Positions 9,758 to 18,584 of a DNA stretch of 64,000 nt are shown here, piece after piece (position 1 is the stretch's first letter; every line of letters starts with the position of its first letter). Source of the stretch: an uncultured Prevotella sp. GTDB taxonomy: Bacteria > Bacteroidota > Bacteroidia > Bacteroidales > Bacteroidaceae. The notes beneath the pieces are model-generated. The model was not told where the DNA came from and searched no databases. It saw only the letters and a list, made by a program, of their open reading frames with translations. The stretch is from assembly GCA_900315835.1 (NCBI GenBank), contig ONAR01000003.1, positions 28,725-92,724 on the forward strand. The letters are read 5' to 3'. The translations under genes were made by a program, and so were the position numbers.

Positions 9758-10072
9758 ATGAGTAATCTTTGGCGAAGTTTCCTGGGGTTTTCTGACGATG
9801 ACCCCAAGGAGACTTACGAGCATGCCGTGGGGCGTGCGAAGCATCTCCTTGAAGAAGAAAACTACGAGGATGCCTGCCGCATTCTCCGTTATGCAGAGCG
9901 CTTTCACCATGCCGAGGCGATGTTTCTCCTCGGGTGGTGCTATTGGCGTGGTCAGGGCGTAGTAGAGGATGCCGGTCGCGCTGTCAAGCTTTGGCAGCAG
10001 TCCGCGGCGTTGAACTATGCGCCGGCCGCAAAGCGGTGTGAGGAGATTAAGGATTTTATCAATTCATTATGA
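9758..10072 (+). CDS. Sel1-like/TPR repeat protein, small
   Basis: A 104-residue soluble protein. Residues about 50-95 (EAMFLLGWCYWRGQGV...AVKLWQQSA) match the Sel1-like repeat pattern, an alpha/alpha helical repeat for protein contacts. The preceding segment (EENYEDACRILRYAERF) looks like one more degenerate helix pair. There is no signal peptide. It starts 3 bases after transketolase and its stop overlaps the start of the protease gene by 4 bases (ATGA), so the three genes are probably co-transcribed. The partner is unknown. Confidence 0.8.
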   Translation: MSNLWRSFLGFSDDDPKETYEHAVGRAKHLLEEENYEDACRILRYAERFHHAEAMFLLGWCYWRGQGVVEDAGRAVKLWQQSAALNYAPAAKRCEEIKDFINSL

Positions 10073-11484
10073 TGAGGCTGCGGTTATTGATTTTAGGTTT
10101 GACGCTGGGCTTATCGGCGTCGTCTGCGCTGTCGCAGCCAGTCGCATCGTCGAAGAAACCGGATGCGGTGGCGGTGGTGAGAACCTATCTTTATCGCGTT
10201 TATCTGCACGATAAACAGGGTACGCCTTATCGGGTGAGTCAACCGTCGAAGTTTCTTTCGCCCCGGGCTATTGCGCGGCGGCAGCGGCAGGGCATCGCCA
10301 TCGATTCATTGGATTTGCCCGTCAACCCTGCTTATGTGCAGCAATTGCAAGGCCTCGGCGTTAAAGTCAGGGGCACCAGCCGCTGGCACAACACGGTAAT
10401 GGTGGCCTCAAACGACAGTAATATGGTGGGGCGCGTGAGTCAGCTCGCGTTTGTCGACAGTTGCAAGTTGCTCTATCAGTCGCCGGTCATGCCCGATGCG
10501 GTGAAGCGAACGAAGGTGGAGAGCAGTCTGTTCCCCGACTCGTTGGCTTTCGGTCGCTATGGCAATGGTTATCAGCAGATTAAGCAACTCGGTGGGATCG
10601 CCCTGCATGAGGCTGGCTTTACGGGTAAGGGCATGCGCATCGCCATACTCGACGCCGGTTTCAGGAATGAAGACCGTATTCCGGCTTTCGGCAATGTGCG
10701 TATCGTGGCAACGAAGGACTTTGCCCCGCGGCCGACGAAAGACATCTTCGAGGAGCACTACCATGGAACGATGGTGCTGTCGACGATGGCAATGAACCGA
10801 CCCGATACGATGATAGGCACTGCGCCCGATGCCGACTATGTATTGATCCGCACCGAGGACATTCCGACGGAGACGCCCGCAGAGGAAGATACGTGGACGA
10901 TGGGCGTGGAGTTTGCCGACTCCATCGGCGCCGACGTCATCAACTCCTCGTTGGGTTACCACAAGTGGGATAACGATACGGTGAACATTCGGCTGCGCGA
11001 CCTTGACGGCCGCTCGACTTACATTTCCCGGACAGCATCGATGATAGCGTCGAAAGGAATGGTGCTTTGCAACAGCGCCGGCAACGACGGAACCTCGTCA
11101 TGGCACAAGATCAATGTGCCCGCTGATGCCCCCGATATCCTCACCGTCGGCGCTGTCGACTTCGCCGGTGAGATTGCGCCTTTCTCCAGCCTCGGCCCTG
11201 CTCAGGACGGTAGGGTGAAGCCCGATGTCTGCAGTCGTGGGCGTATGGCTTATGTGGTCAACGGAGAGGGAATGATTACCACCGCCAATGGAACGTCGTT
11301 TGCCTCACCGATTATGTGTGGCATGGTGGCGTGTCTGTGGCAGGCCAATCCTCAGCTCACCGCCCGACAGCTCATTGCACTGGTGCGCCGCTGCAGCGAC
11401 CGCTGGCAGTGGCCCGACAATGTTTATGGCTATGGCATTCCCGACTTCTCCAAATACTGTCGCTATTTGAAAGACATTGAATAA
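10069..11484 (+). CDS. Exported S8 family serine peptidase (subtilisin-like)
   Basis: A 471-residue secreted or periplasmic protease. It has a signal peptide (residues 1-22, cut near ALSQP). A Bacteroidota-type N-terminal domain (about 37-145, with FLSPRAIARRQRQ) precedes the peptidase_S8 domain. The catalytic residues are all visible: Asp195 (AILDAGF), His232 (HYHGTMV), oxyanion Asn335 (CNSAGNDG) and Ser410 (NGTSFASP). No type IX secretion C-terminal domain follows, since the protein ends with the catalytic domain. It is translationally coupled to the Sel1-like gene and ends upstream of a 22-bp array and a strong bidirectional terminator. Confidence 0.92.
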   Translation: MMRLRLLILGLTLGLSASSALSQPVASSKKPDAVAVVRTYLYRVYLHDKQGTPYRVSQPSKFLSPRAIARRQRQGIAIDSLDLPVNPAYVQQLQGLGVKVRGTSRWHNTVMVASNDSNMVGRVSQLAFVDSCKLLYQSPVMPDAVKRTKVESSLFPDSLAFGRYGNGYQQIKQLGGIALHEAGFTGKGMRIAILDAGFRNEDRIPAFGNVRIVATKDFAPRPTKDIFEEHYHGTMVLSTMAMNRPDTMIGTAPDADYVLIRTEDIPTETPAEEDTWTMGVEFADSIGADVINSSLGYHKWDNDTVNIRLRDLDGRSTYISRTASMIASKGMVLCNSAGNDGTSSWHKINVPADAPDILTVGAVDFAGEIAPFSSLGPAQDGRVKPDVCSRGRMAYVVNGEGMITTANGTSFASPIMCGMVACLWQANPQLTARQLIALVRRCSDRWQWPDNVYGYGIPDFSKYCRYLKDIE

Positions 11485-11498
11485 GAAGGAATTGATGG

Positions 11499-11563
11499 TG
11501 CGCGACCTGCAGTTTTGAGACGCGTGACCTGCAGTTTTGAGACGCGCAACCTCCAATAACGAG
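11499..11563. repeat. Tandem array, about three units of 22 bp
   Basis: Units start at 11499, 11521 and 11543. The first two share GACCTGCAGTTTTGAGA exactly at a 22-bp spacing; the third (starting CGCGCAACCTCCAATAAC) is degenerate. The array sits between the protease stop and the terminator hairpin, so it is transcribed in the protease mRNA. Confidence 0.85.
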
Positions 11564-11595
11564 TAAAGCCTGCTTCCGGTTGGAAACAGGCTTTA
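11564..11595. terminator. Bidirectional intrinsic terminator between protease and rpmA
   Basis: TAAAGCCTG (11564-11572) pairs with CAGGCTTTA (11587-11595). An inner stem TTCC/GGAA closes a GGTT loop. A T-rich run follows on the plus strand and an A/T-rich stretch on the other side, as expected for two convergent genes. Confidence 0.85.
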
Positions 11596-11627
11596 TGTTT
11601 GTTTGGAATAAGTTTCTTTTGTTTTGT

Positions 11628-11918
11628 TTATGCCTCGGCTTTCTTAGTCTTTTCAGCGTAAGCCTCGGGGCTGAGCACAGAAACGGTGCTCTTGTCGTGA
11701 GAACCCTTGTGGAAGTAAACGACGCCGTCGGTCAATGCATACAGCGTATCGTCCTTACCCTGAGCTACGTTCTCACCGGGGAAGTGCTTGTTGCCGCGCT
11801 GGCGAACGATGATGTTGCCGGCTGCAATAGCCTGTCCACCCCAAATCTTAACACCTAAACGCTTGGATGCCGATTCACGACCGTTCCTTGAACTGGTTTG
11901 TCCTTTCTTGTGAGCCAT
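11628..11918 (-). CDS. rpmA: 50S ribosomal protein L27
   Basis: A 96-residue L27. It starts directly with the mature-type N-terminus MAHKKG, so no N-terminal cleavage extension of the Firmicutes type is present. The conserved blocks [14 protein letters not shown] and GNIIVRQRG are intact. It lies 16 bases after rplU, the standard rplU-rpmA pair. The Ser/Thr-rich TSSRNG at residues 8-13 replaces the more usual GVGSSKNG-like loop. Confidence 0.97.
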   Translation of the reverse strand: MAHKKGQTSSRNGRESASKRLGVKIWGGQAIAAGNIIVRQRGNKHFPGENVAQGKDDTLYALTDGVVYFHKGSHDKSTVSVLSPEAYAEKTKKAEA

Positions 11919-11934
11919 TGTTCTACCTCCTCTT

Positions 11935-12252
11935 TTAAGCGTTAATTGATTTTACTTCAACCTCGGTGAAGTGAGTGCGATGGCCATTCTTCACACGGTA
12001 GTCCTTACGGCGCTTCATCTTGAACACCACTACCTTCTCGCCCTTTACGAGCGGATTCACCACTTCGGCTACTACTTTAGCGCCCTCAACGGTGGGGGCA
12101 CCGACCTTCACTGCTCCATCATTGTCTACGAGCAGCACACGATCAAACTCAACAGTCTTACCGGCCTCGACGTCCTTCATGTGGTGGACGAAGAGCTTCT
12201 TTCCAGCTTCAGCCTTGAACTGCTGACCGTTAATCTCTACGATTGCGTACAT
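11935..12252 (-). CDS. rplU: 50S ribosomal protein L21
   Basis: A 105-residue L21 with the N-terminal [12 protein letters not shown] and the C-terminal signature [13 protein letters not shown] (23S rRNA binding). It is the first gene of the rplU-rpmA unit. A -7 element (CAAAATTA on plus, 12339-12346) implies a leader of roughly 80 bases. That leader carries a small hairpin (CCGC, CTT, GCGG) about 30 bases before the start codon, which could be a control site. Confidence 0.97.
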   Translation of the reverse strand: MYAIVEINGQQFKAEAGKKLFVHHMKDVEAGKTVEFDRVLLVDNDGAVKVGAPTVEGAKVVAEVVNPLVKGEKVVVFKMKRRKDYRVKNGHRTHFTEVEVKSINA

Positions 12253-12338
12253 TTTGAATTATTAATAAACGGGTTTTTCCGCAAGGCGGATGGCCTATAC
12301 CACCACTTATTCAAGCCTCCACGGACTATAATCGGCTG

Positions 12339-12346
12339 CAAAATTA
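12339..12346 (-). promoter_or_regulatory. Probable -7 element of the rplU promoter
   Basis: CAAAATTA on the plus strand is TAATTTTG on the minus strand, matching TAnnTTTG. I find no clear -33 TTTG 19-21 bases further upstream, so confidence is limited. Confidence 0.45.
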
Positions 12347-12410
12347 CTAAATCTTTACGACATAGCCTGCTTGCAGCCTTATTTATTTTCGTATTTTATG
12401 AATATTTATG

Positions 12411-12476
12411 GGTGTAGCTCAGCGTTTGAGCAGGTGTAGCTCAGTTCTTGAACGAATGCGGCTTAGTTCTTGAACG
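12411..12476. repeat. Tandem array, three units of 22 bp, crossing a stop codon
   Basis: Units start at 12411, 12433 and 12455, each 22 bp. Units 1 and 2 share GGTGTAGCTCAG; units 2 and 3 share TAGTTCTTGAACG or CAGTTCTTGAACG. The third unit contains the stop codon (12463-12465) and last codons of the UPF0210 gene on the minus strand, so the array appears to have grown out of, or into, the gene end. Confidence 0.88.
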
Positions 12477-13863
12477 AGTGCACCGGTGCCGGAATGCGGC
12501 CGCCGCGGTTGACGAACGTCTCGCTGGAGAAGCTGTTGACGCCCATGATGGGGGCGTGACCTAACAAGCCACCCCATTCGATGTGTTCACCGACGGTCTT
12601 GCCGATGACCGGAATGACGCGCACGGCGGTTGTCTTCTGATTGACCATACCGATGGCGCTCTCGTCGGCAATGATGCCGGCAATGGTCGTGGCGGGGGTA
12701 TCGCCGGGAATGGCAATCATGTCGAGGCCCACCGAGCATACGCAGGTCATGGCCTCGAGCTTCTCGATGTTCAGGGCTCCGGCCTCGACAGCGTCGATCA
12801 TGCCCTGATCCTCGCTGACGGGGATGAAGGCACCCGAGAGACCACCTACATAGGAGCTGGCCATGATGCCGCCTTTCTTCACCTGGTCGTTGAGCATAGC
12901 CAAAGCGGCTGTGGTTCCGGGAGCACCCGGCTGCTCTACGCCGATGCATTTGAGAATATCGGCTACGGAGTCGCCTACGGCCGGTGTCGGGGCCAACGAG
13001 AGGTCGATGATGCCGAAGGGAACATTCAACCGACGGCTGGCTTCCTGGGCAACGAACTGTCCGACGCGCGTAATCTTGAACGCCGTCTGCTTGATGGTCT
13101 CGCAGAGGAGCTCGAAGTTGGCGGTGGCGTTCTCATCATTCTGGTCAATCTTCACCTGCTTATCCATCTGCTCGAGGGCGTATTTCACTACGCCGGGGCC
13201 CGAGACACCGACGTTGATGATGGCGTCGGCCTCGCTCACGCCGTGGAAGGCGCCGGCCATGAAGGGGTTGTCGTCGGGGGCATTGCAGAATACGACGAGC
13301 TTCGCCGGACCGATGCATTGCTTGTCTTTGGTGGCTTCGGCCGCATCCTTCACGATGTCGCCCATCAACCGGACGGCATCCATGTTGATGCCGGTCTTGG
13401 TGGAGCCCACGTTGACGCTGGAGCAAACCACGTCGGTAGTGGCGAGTGCCTGGGGAATGGAGCGGATGAGCAACTCATCGCTGCGCGTCATGCCCTTGCT
13501 GACGATGGCTGAGAAGCCACCGAGGAAGTTGACACCAATGGTCTTGGCCGCTTTGTCGAGGGTCTGCGCGATGCGTACGTAGTCGCCGACGGTGTGGCAG
13601 CAAGCGGCGCCAATGAGCGCAATGGGGGTGACGCTGACGCGCTTGTGGACGATGGGGATGCCAATCTCGCGGGAGATGGACTCACCCGTCTTCACCAAAT
13701 CCTTGGCCAGTGTGGTAATCTTATTGAAGATCTTCTCGCAGGTGGCGTTGAGGTCGCTGTCGGCGCAGTCGAGCAGACTGATGCCCATCGTAATGGTTCT
13801 TACGTCGAGGTTCTCCTCTTCAACCATGCGGTTGGTCTCAAGTACTTCTGATGCTGTTATCAT
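12463..13863 (-). CDS. PFL family protein, UPF0210/DUF711
   Basis: A 466-residue cytoplasmic protein of the UPF0210 (DUF711) family, found in many bacteria and structurally related to pyruvate formate-lyase-type barrels. Its reaction is not established. Conserved blocks include [14 protein letters not shown] near the N-terminus, [13 protein letters not shown], and [11 protein letters not shown]. The upstream neighbour is an ACT-domain protein (UPF0237), a pairing widely conserved and suggesting that the ACT protein senses a small ligand for it (inference). The final codons lie within a 22-bp tandem array. Confidence 0.9.
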   Translation of the reverse strand: MITASEVLETNRMVEEENLDVRTITMGISLLDCADSDLNATCEKIFNKITTLAKDLVKTGESISREIGIPIVHKRVSVTPIALIGAACCHTVGDYVRIAQTLDKAAKTIGVNFLGGFSAIVSKGMTRSDELLIRSIPQALATTDVVCSSVNVGSTKTGINMDAVRLMGDIVKDAAEATKDKQCIGPAKLVVFCNAPDDNPFMAGAFHGVSEADAIINVGVSGPGVVKYALEQMDKQVKIDQNDENATANFELLCETIKQTAFKITRVGQFVAQEASRRLNVPFGIIDLSLAPTPAVGDSVADILKCIGVEQPGAPGTTAALAMLNDQVKKGGIMASSYVGGLSGAFIPVSEDQGMIDAVEAGALNIEKLEAMTCVCSVGLDMIAIPGDTPATTIAGIIADESAIGMVNQKTTAVRVIPVIGKTVGEHIEWGGLLGHAPIMGVNSFSSETFVNRGGRIPAPVHSFKN

Positions 13864-13907
13864 GTTAAAGTCCTTATTTTAAACCAATTAGAACACGATG
13901 ATGGCGC

Positions 13908-14192
13908 TTAAACGCGGTGCATCTTGTTGAAGATCTCCTCCAACTGTATCTTAACCTGAACACCAATCGATTTACCTTTGTCCTCCAGCTCGCTGCTGAT
14001 GGTGTCGAAGGTGGATGTGGCCTCCGTCAGATCAACGATCATAATCATGTTGAAGTACCCGTCGACAATCGTCTGGGTGATGTTGAGGATGTTGATGTGA
14101 TGGTCGGCGAGGTAAGAGCATACGCAGGCGATGATGCCCACGTTGTCTTTACCCACTACGGTAATGATGGCCTTTGTCATGTTGTTGTTCAT
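13908..14192 (-). CDS. ACT domain-containing protein, UPF0237
   Basis: A 94-residue single ACT domain (ITVVGKDNVGIIACVCSYL, then NILNITQTIVDGYFNMIM). ACT domains bind amino acids or other small ligands. The start at 14192 gives MNNNMTKAI; the internal Met5 is an equally possible start. It lies 44 bases upstream of the UPF0210 gene and 5 bases after PBP1a, so the three are likely one transcript. Confidence 0.9.
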   Translation of the reverse strand: MNNNMTKAIITVVGKDNVGIIACVCSYLADHHINILNITQTIVDGYFNMIMIVDLTEATSTFDTISSELEDKGKSIGVQVKIQLEEIFNKMHRV

Positions 14193-14197
14193 CGTTT

Positions 14198-16753
14198 TTA
14201 TAAATTGTCTAGATTAATCTGTTCTTCCGTTGGCTTATGTTTCTTCTCAGCCTTCTTCTCGGTGGCCTTAGCCTTTTGATCGGTGGCTGCCGGCTGTTGT
14301 CCGGCCTCAGACTTATTGATTGGCTCACCATCCTCACCGAGCTCCACCTCTTCATTAGAGATGATGCGGGTGCTGTCGACCCTTGTGGTGTCGTGCCTTA
14401 CGGGTGCGTAATAGCTTTGGCAGACATACATATCATTGGTGATGCCGTCGTCGGCGGTAGGCTTGCGGAAATGGCCGTGGTATTTCTTAAACGCGGGGTC
14501 AGCCATCAGCGCCTGCATGAAGTAGCCGGTGATGGGCAACGCGGTGCGCGATCCTTGTCCAAGCGCTCCGGTTCGGAAGTGGATGCTGCGGTATTCGCCG
14601 CCAACCCACGCGCCGACCACGAGCTTTGGTGATACGCATTCGAACCACGCGTCGGAGTGGTTGTTGGAGGTACCCGTCTTACCGCCGAAGTCGGTATCGC
14701 GGTAAGGGCTGACGTAGCCCCACAGACTCATGCTGGTGCCACCGGGCTCGCGCATGCCACCCATGAGCATCTGCTGCATGAGGAAGGCGCTCTTGTAGGG
14801 GATGACCTGCTCAGCTTGGCTTCTGTCGGCGTAAACTTCTTTGCCATCCTTATCGACGATGCGGGTGACGAGCACGGGGTCGTGGTGCATACCGTTGTTG
14901 GCGACGGTGCAATAGGCGTCGGTCAGCTCGAGCAACTGTACGTCGCTTGATCCCAAAGCCAGCGACGGCTCATCGTCGAGCGGACTCTTGATGCCCATAG
15001 CCTGAGCCGTGGCGATGATGCGCTTGATGCCCATTTCCTGACCCAATCTGACGGCAATGGAGTTGATACTCTTGGCGAAGGCACTCTTCAGCGGCAGTGA
15101 GTCGCCGGAGAACGAACCATTGGCGTTGCCAGGGGTCCAGGTGACCATCTCGTTCTTCTTCTTGTCAAACACCTGCATCGAGATGTATTCATCGCGGCGC
15201 TTGTCGCAGGGCGTAAGGCCTTGGTTCATGGCTTCGGTGTAGACGAAGAGCTTGAACGTGGAACCGGGCTGACGCTCGGCCGTTACCTTATCGTATTTCC
15301 ACGTCTTGAAGTCGATGTCGCCCACCCATGCTTTCACAGCGCCGGTCTGCGGTTCCATGGCCACCATAGCGCAGTGCATGAACGACACCATGTATTTGAT
15401 GGAGTCCTCCGAGGTCATCTCCTTGATGACGGTGCCCTTGTCGTAGTCGAACAACTTCACCGGATGCACCCACTCCTTATAATAGTAGCGGATGGAGTCG
15501 GGGTGGTCGGCGTATCTTGCTTGCAGCGCCTTGTAGAAAGGCTGACGCTCGGCAATCTGGTCGATGAAGCCGGGTATCTCGTTGCCGTTCTCATCGCGCC
15601 ACGGCGCCATACGCATCCAGTTCTTGTTTTGGTTGCGGAAGATGCCCCAGTGGTTGTTGAAGTTGTTCTGCACCTGCTTCATCTGCTTCATGGCAGCTTG
15701 CTCGGCGTATTTCTGCATCCGCGTATCGAGCGTGGTGTAGATCTTCAGACCGGAGCTGTAGAGGTCGTAGCCATTCTCTTCACACCAGTCCTTGAGATAG
15801 TCGGCAATGGCCTCGCGGAAGTACATGGCCTGACCGTCGTAGTTCTCCTCCACCTTGAAGTGGAGTTCGATGGGCAGTTCCTTGAGCGAGTCGCAGGCGG
15901 CTTTCGTGAGGTCGCCATGCGAATACATATTCGTCAGCACCACATTGCGGCGGCGCTTGCTGTTCTCTGGATTGGTCTTTGGATTATACATCGTTGTGGC
16001 CTTCAGCATACCGACGAGCACGGCGCAGTCTTGCGTAGAGAGGCTGTCGGGTGAGGTGCCGAAGTAAGTCTTCGACGCGGTCTTGATGCCGTAGGCGTTG
16101 TTGCCGAAGTCGACGGTGTTGGCGTACATCGTGATGATATCGCGCTTATTATAAACCGTTTCCAGCTTTGTAGCGATAATCCATTCCTTGCTCTTGACGA
16201 TGAGAATCTTCAAGCCGGGGATTTTACCCAACAGTCCGGTGCTATACTGCGAACGCACGCGGAACATGTTCTTGGCCAACTGCTGGGAGATGGTCGATGC
16301 ACCGCGGCCGTCGTGACGGAGTATGGCGTCTTTGACCGAGGCAAAGATACCCAACACGTCGACAGCCATGCCGCGTGGCCGCTTGTAGTAGCGCTCATCC
16401 TCGGTGTCGACGAGGGCTTTGAAGAAGTCGGGGTTGATTTCCTCGTATTTGACTGGTGTGCGGTTCTCGTTGAAGTATTTACCAATGAGCACGCCGTCGG
16501 CACTGTAAATCTCAGAGGCTTGGCTTGAGGGTGGATCCATGATGCCCGAGAAATAGCCGGGGCTCTTACCAAACAGCCAGAGGAAGTTGATGTCGACAGC
16601 TCCTAAGTAAATAAGAATCAAGGCAAAAAAAGAAACGATACCGATAAGGGTCTTGGTATACCAGGCACGTCCCTTGTACAGGCCTTTGTACCAAGGCCAG
16701 AAGCCGCGCGCCTTGCGCCAGCACCAACCCAGAAAGGCTTTTACTTTTTTCAT
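14198..16753 (-). CDS. Penicillin-binding protein 1A (glycosyltransferase/transpeptidase)
   Basis: Class A PBP, 851 residues, anchored by one N-terminal membrane segment (about 36-55). The GT51 domain carries the catalytic Glu motif DTEDERYYKRP and then GASTISQQLAKNMF. The transpeptidase domain shows all three motifs: STFK (GSTFKLFVY), SIN (KSINSIAVR) and KTG (GGKTGTSNNHSDAWF). The C-terminus is a Lys/Glu-rich tail. It polymerises and cross-links peptidoglycan at the outer face of the inner membrane. A possible own promoter is at 16812-16842. Confidence 0.95.
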   Translation of the reverse strand: MKKVKAFLGWCWRKARGFWPWYKGLYKGRAWYTKTLIGIVSFFALILIYLGAVDINFLWLFGKSPGYFSGIMDPPSSQASEIYSADGVLIGKYFNENRTPVKYEEINPDFFKALVDTEDERYYKRPRGMAVDVLGIFASVKDAILRHDGRGASTISQQLAKNMFRVRSQYSTGLLGKIPGLKILIVKSKEWIIATKLETVYNKRDIITMYANTVDFGNNAYGIKTASKTYFGTSPDSLSTQDCAVLVGMLKATTMYNPKTNPENSKRRRNVVLTNMYSHGDLTKAACDSLKELPIELHFKVEENYDGQAMYFREAIADYLKDWCEENGYDLYSSGLKIYTTLDTRMQKYAEQAAMKQMKQVQNNFNNHWGIFRNQNKNWMRMAPWRDENGNEIPGFIDQIAERQPFYKALQARYADHPDSIRYYYKEWVHPVKLFDYDKGTVIKEMTSEDSIKYMVSFMHCAMVAMEPQTGAVKAWVGDIDFKTWKYDKVTAERQPGSTFKLFVYTEAMNQGLTPCDKRRDEYISMQVFDKKKNEMVTWTPGNANGSFSGDSLPLKSAFAKSINSIAVRLGQEMGIKRIIATAQAMGIKSPLDDEPSLALGSSDVQLLELTDAYCTVANNGMHHDPVLVTRIVDKDGKEVYADRSQAEQVIPYKSAFLMQQMLMGGMREPGGTSMSLWGYVSPYRDTDFGGKTGTSNNHSDAWFECVSPKLVVGAWVGGEYRSIHFRTGALGQGSRTALPITGYFMQALMADPAFKKYHGHFRKPTADDGITNDMYVCQSYYAPVRHDTTRVDSTRIISNEEVELGEDGEPINKSEAGQQPAATDQKAKATEKKAEKKHKPTEEQINLDNL

Positions 16754-16811
16754 GTTTGCTTATTATAATAAGTATTGCCGGAATTGATTCCGAACAACGT
16801 ATAGATTAATG

Positions 16812-16842
16812 CAAAATTAGGAAATAACGCCGTTATATCAAC
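16812..16842 (-). promoter_or_regulatory. Possible promoter of the PBP1A gene
   Basis: On the minus strand TAATTTTG (16812-16819) is preceded at 19 bp by GTTG (16839-16842), an imperfect -33 element. It lies between miaA and the PBP gene and would give a leader of about 50 bases. Confidence 0.4.
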
Positions 16843-17795
16843 ATCCCGTCTATATAATTTAAGATTTCTTCAATGTTGGAGGGCAGGAACCATTTGATGT
16901 CGGCGTCTTTCTTAAACCATGTGAGCTGTTTGCGCATGTAGCGGCGGGTGTTGGACTGTATCTCTCGGATGGCTTCCTCGCGGGTGATGAGTCCGTCGAG
17001 ATAGTCGAACATCTCCTTGTAACCCACGGTGTTGAGGGCGTTGAGGTCGCGGTGGGGGTAGACGCTCAGCGCTTCCTGTTCGAGGCCTTGGTCCATCATC
17101 TGCACCACCCGCTGATTGATGCGCTCGTACATTTCCTCGCGTGGCCGGTTGAGTCCAATCTTCACGATGCGGAAGGGGCGCTGCTTGACGGCGTTGGTGC
17201 GGAAAGAGGTGTAGGTGCGCCCCGTCATGTGACAAATCTCGAGGGCGTGGACGACGCGGCGGGGGTTGTTGCGGTCAACGATGGCCCAGTGATCGGGGTC
17301 GAGGCGGTGAAGCTCCTCAACGAGCGCGGGCAGCCCCTCATTGGCCAACCGCTGCTTCATCAAGGCGCGGGTCCGGTCGTCGACGGTGGGGATGTCGTCG
17401 ATGCCCTTGCATACGGCGTCGATATACATCATGCTGCCACCCGAGAGCAGGGCCGTGGAGTGGGCGATGCCGTCTTCCTTACCGCTGAAGAGCCGGTCGA
17501 GGAGCTGCAGACAGTCTTCCTCAAAGCGCGAGGCACTGTAGTAGTCGGTGACGTGGTGGTTGCCGACGAAATAGTGCTTCACTGCGGCTTGCTGCGCGGG
17601 CGTCGGTGCTGCGGTGCCGATGGGCAACTCGCTGAAAATCTGACGGGAGTCGGCATTGACGACGGGCACACCGAGGTGCCGGGCCACTTGAATGGCCACT
17701 TCCGTCTTGCCGACTCCCGTAGGTCCGAGGAGAACGAAGAGCGTTGGTTTCGTATCCTTATCGGATGTTGCGTTTGCTATCTTTTCGGATGCCAC
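16833..17795 (-). CDS. miaA: tRNA dimethylallyltransferase (MiaA)
   Basis: Transfers dimethylallyl to A37 of tRNAs reading UNN codons. 320 residues. P-loop GPTGVGKTEVA near residue 24, DSRQIF motif (NADSRQIFSELPIGT) and the ALEICHMTGRTYT region are typical. The C-terminal RRYMRKQLTWFKKD segment is also family specific. It lies 9 bases downstream of lpxA and is probably in the lpxD-lpxC/fabZ-lpxA-miaA unit. Confidence 0.96.
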   Translation of the reverse strand: MASEKIANATSDKDTKPTLFVLLGPTGVGKTEVAIQVARHLGVPVVNADSRQIFSELPIGTAAPTPAQQAAVKHYFVGNHHVTDYYSASRFEEDCLQLLDRLFSGKEDGIAHSTALLSGGSMMYIDAVCKGIDDIPTVDDRTRALMKQRLANEGLPALVEELHRLDPDHWAIVDRNNPRRVVHALEICHMTGRTYTSFRTNAVKQRPFRIVKIGLNRPREEMYERINQRVVQMMDQGLEQEALSVYPHRDLNALNTVGYKEMFDYLDGLITREEAIREIQSNTRRYMRKQLTWFKKDADIKWFLPSNIEEILNYIDGMLI

Positions 17796-17804
17796 GCGTA
17801 TAGT

Positions 17805-18575
17805 TTATCTAATGATGCCACGCTTGGAGGCACTGACAAAGTCGATGATGTATTGCACCTCGGGCGTTACCTGGAGCTCACTCTTGATTTTCTTGATGCC
17901 GTCGGCCAGAATGCCCTCGCTGTAGAGCGTACGGTAGGCGTTGTGGATGAGCTCAATCAAGTCGTTGCTGAAGCCGTGGCGACGCAGTCCGACGAGGTTG
18001 ACGCCGGCATAGCGCGTGGGTTCCTTGCCTGCTATAATATAAGGTGGAATGTCCTGACTGAAGCGGCAGCCGCCCTGAATCATCACATAGCCGCCGATGT
18101 GGCAGAACTGATGACAGAGCACCGTAGCTGAGATGATGGCGTTGTCGTCGATGGTCACCTCACCGGCGAACTTCGTGGAGTTGCCGATGATGCAGTGGCT
18201 GCCAAGCACGCAGTCGTGAGCCAGGTGCATGTTCTCCATCAGCAGGTTGTGGTCGCCGACGATGGTCTTACCCTTCGACGCGGTGCCCCGTGAGATGGTT
18301 ACGTTCTCGCGGATGCTGTTGAAGTCGCCAATCTCGCAGATGGTGTCCTCGCCTTTGAACTTCAGATCCTGGGGCTTCGTCGAGATGCTGGCCCCGGGGA
18401 AGATCTCGTTGTTGTTGCCGATGCGGGCGCCATAGTTGATGGTCACGCTGTTTTGCAGCACATTGTTGTCGCCCATGACCGTATTGCGGTCGATGTAGCA
18501 AAAGGGCCCGATGATGTTGTTGTCACCGAGTTTGGCTTCGGGGTGGACGTATGCTAAAGGACTGATTTGATTCAT
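17805..18575 (-). CDS. lpxA: UDP-N-acetylglucosamine acyltransferase (LpxA)
   Basis: First enzyme of lipid A synthesis, adding a hydroxyacyl chain to UDP-GlcNAc. 256 residues; the left-handed beta-helix is clear from hexapeptide repeats (e.g. LGDNNIIGPFCYIDRN). The catalytic His is in MENMHLAHDCVLG, near residue 120. The C-terminal helical domain is present. It sits 9 bases after lpxC/fabZ and 9 bases before miaA. Confidence 0.97.
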   Translation of the reverse strand: MNQISPLAYVHPEAKLGDNNIIGPFCYIDRNTVMGDNNVLQNSVTINYGARIGNNNEIFPGASISTKPQDLKFKGEDTICEIGDFNSIRENVTISRGTASKGKTIVGDHNLLMENMHLAHDCVLGSHCIIGNSTKFAGEVTIDDNAIISATVLCHQFCHIGGYVMIQGGCRFSQDIPPYIIAGKEPTRYAGVNLVGLRRHGFSNDLIELIHNAYRTLYSEGILADGIKKIKSELQVTPEVQYIIDFVSASKRGIIR

Positions 18576-18584
18576 AGTCTGAGC

